Positions 5,333 through 6,342 of a stretch of 6,342 nt of DNA are shown here, piece after piece. The notes under the pieces were generated by a model. That model had not been told where the DNA came from and did no database searches. It saw nothing but the letters and a program-made list of their open reading frames with translations. Both the position numbers and the translations under genes were made by a program. Each line of letters begins with the position of its first letter. Positions within the stretch are counted from its first letter, which is position 1. Origin of the DNA: Calditrichota bacterium (GTDB lineage Bacteria > Calditrichota > Calditrichia > RBG-13-44-9); the NCBI GenBank assembly GCA_016934605.1, contig JAFGSO010000190.1, forward strand, positions 1 to 6,342, in the 5' to 3' direction.

Positions 5333-6342
5333 ACTGTGTAGCTGCTTCCATCATGGCATTGATATTTTCCACCGGGGTACCAGGAGGAATGTTATTTCCA
5401 TCCTGCAGAATAAATCCCCGGTATGGCGCCAGTTTTTCAATCACAATGCGGCATGCTCTTTTCACATCTTCGGGAGCACCCGCATGGATAAGCATCGGAT
5501 CCACATTCCCAACTAAAACAACTTTTCCGCCCATAACTGAAGCAATGTAGTCCAGGTTTACCTGATAGCCGAAACCCTGTAACTCATGAATTTTCAGATC
5601 GTTCACAAAAGTTTCTAACAGGTGGTCGGATTTCCCGCACATATGAAAACTGGCCCAGCCGTCGAATTGAAAACGGAGCTTCTTTTCGAAAGGCAGAACC
5701 AGATCCCGGTAAATATCTTCTGATAGCGAGACTGCCAGGTCATCAGTCCATGCAAAATCCTTGGGTTCGGCTAAATTTTCTTCTTCCCAGCAGAAATCCA
5801 GATATTCTATCAGTTTATCGGTAACAATCCGCAGTAATTCCCTGACGAAATCCGGTTTTTCATAAACAGCTGTGAAGATATTGGTCACTCCCATTAAATC
5901 TCCCGCCACACCGAATGGGCCATCTGAAGTATGGGTAAGATTCGGCTTCTCTCCGGGATAAAAAACTTCGCCGTCCTGAAATTTTACCGGATACTTTTCA
6001 GCAACCTCCATCATTTTTCGGCGATACTCTATTTGCTTTTTATTTAAACCTGAATGGATAAAATCCATTTTTTCCAGTTTCTTTAGATCATTATCATTTT
6101 TAACCCAGCCTTCTCCCACCCAGGGAATATCATTTTCCGGAAAAACAACCTCACATCCCAGACTACCGGCCTCAAAGGTATTCTGAAAATCAGTCCAGGC
6201 ACCGGTCCAGGCACCGGTAATGGCATAGGCATCCGTCCGGATATTTTCCAGCAGCCATTTTTGTGCAAGCAACTGAGTTCTCAGCATCACTTCAGGATCA
6301 TTGTAATAATCCTTGAATTTAATGCCCAGTTGAGGTACCAGA
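5316..6342 (-). CDS. URO-D/MtaA-fold protein, 5' end outside window, Cys-to-Asn at third zinc site
   Basis: The frame stays open to the right edge: upstream of the GTG at 6290 it reads VPQLGIKFKDYYNDPEV, matching the family's usual N-terminal region, so that GTG is an internal Val and the true start is beyond 6342. The visible part is 341 codons, nearly the whole protein. Counting from 6290 as residue 1: GCEVVFPENDIP at 45-56, SDGPFGVAGDLMG at 122-134 (substrate-side loop), HMCGK with H216 and C218 (zinc-type motif), GNVDP at 261-265, and DGNNIPPGTP at 297-306. In the last motif N299 replaces the Cys of MtaA and the His of HemE, while the gene at 1-666 keeps Cys there. It is the first visible gene of the minus-strand operon and overlaps the next URO-D gene by 17 bases. 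Likely cytoplasmic. A corrinoid-linked methyltransferase-like role is a family-level guess; the altered site may mean a changed or lost thiol activation. Confidence 0.87.
   Translation of the reverse strand, partial: LVPQLGIKFKDYYNDPEVMLRTQLLAQKWLLENIRTDAYAITGAWTGAWTDFQNTFEAGSLGCEVVFPENDIPWVGEGWVKNDNDLKKLEKMDFIHSGLNKKQIEYRRKMMEVAEKYPVKFQDGEVFYPGEKPNLTHTSDGPFGVAGDLMGVTNIFTAVYEKPDFVRELLRIVTDKLIEYLDFCWEEENLAEPKDFAWTDDLAVSLSEDIYRDLVLPFEKKLRFQFDGWASFHMCGKSDHLLETFVNDLKIHELQGFGYQVNLDYIASVMGGKVVLVGNVDPMLIHAGAPEDVKRACRIVIEKLAPYRGFILQDGNNIPPGTPVENINAMMEAATQYGQYS
6195..6218 (-). repeat. In-frame 12-bp perfect tandem duplication
   Basis: Two perfect adjacent copies of a 12-base unit (minus strand ACCGGTGCCTGG) lie inside the URO-D-like gene and encode TGAWTGAW. 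Being a multiple of three, gain or loss of a copy would keep the frame. The repeat may be a recent duplication or simply tolerated local sequence; only two copies are present. Confidence 0.8.

Noticed and set aside
3908..5550. Several plus-strand open frames of 64-108 codons opposite GH31 and the URO-D genes
   Set aside because: All are antisense to conserved coding sequence, lack recognisable domains and overlap one another.
6288..6290. GTG as the start of the right-edge gene
   Set aside because: The frame stays open to the window edge and the upstream residues look like real family sequence (KDYYNDPEVMLRTQLLAQ).

Overview
The window is densely coding, with five protein genes, no intergenic gap longer than 19 bases, and no RNA gene, mobile element or CRISPR array that I can see. 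It suggests a saccharolytic, probably anaerobic bacterium of moderate to low GC. Three members of the uroporphyrinogen decarboxylase (URO-D)/MtaA fold family sit here next to a sugar isomerase and a cytoplasmic alpha-glycosidase. Multiple URO-D paralogues of this kind are typical of anaerobes such as Firmicutes, Spirochaetes, Atribacterota-like or Lentisphaera-like lineages. I cannot name the phylum from this sequence.

Layout: positions 1-666 (+) hold the 3' part of a URO-D/MtaA-like methyltransferase gene that enters from the left edge. It converges on, and overlaps by 10 bases, the end of a four-gene minus-strand block that fills the rest of the window. In transcription order the block is: a second URO-D-like gene (6342-5316, its 5' end outside the right edge), a third URO-D-like gene (5332-4208), a GH31 alpha-xylosidase/alpha-glucosidase of the YicI type (4206-1813), and a divergent xylose-isomerase-fold sugar isomerase (1793-657). 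The junctions are a 17-base overlap, a 1-base gap and a 19-base gap, so the block reads as one operon with translational coupling. Its promoter must lie to the right of the window.

How the genes may work together: the GH31 enzyme should release an alpha-linked sugar (xylose, glucose or a derivative) inside the cell, and the isomerase should convert a free aldose to a ketose. The two operonic URO-D proteins keep the His-x-Cys zinc motif of corrinoid-linked methyltransferases but have lost the third cysteine ligand, which the convergent gene at 1-666 retains. One testable idea is that the cluster handles a methylated or otherwise modified glycoside, with the URO-D proteins acting on a methyl group; this is inference. 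The strongest oddities are in the active sites. The isomerase has a metal-site Asp replaced by His and an extra loop. The GH31 enzyme keeps all catalytic residues and the Lys of xylosidases but differs at three residues that shape substrate choice in YicI.
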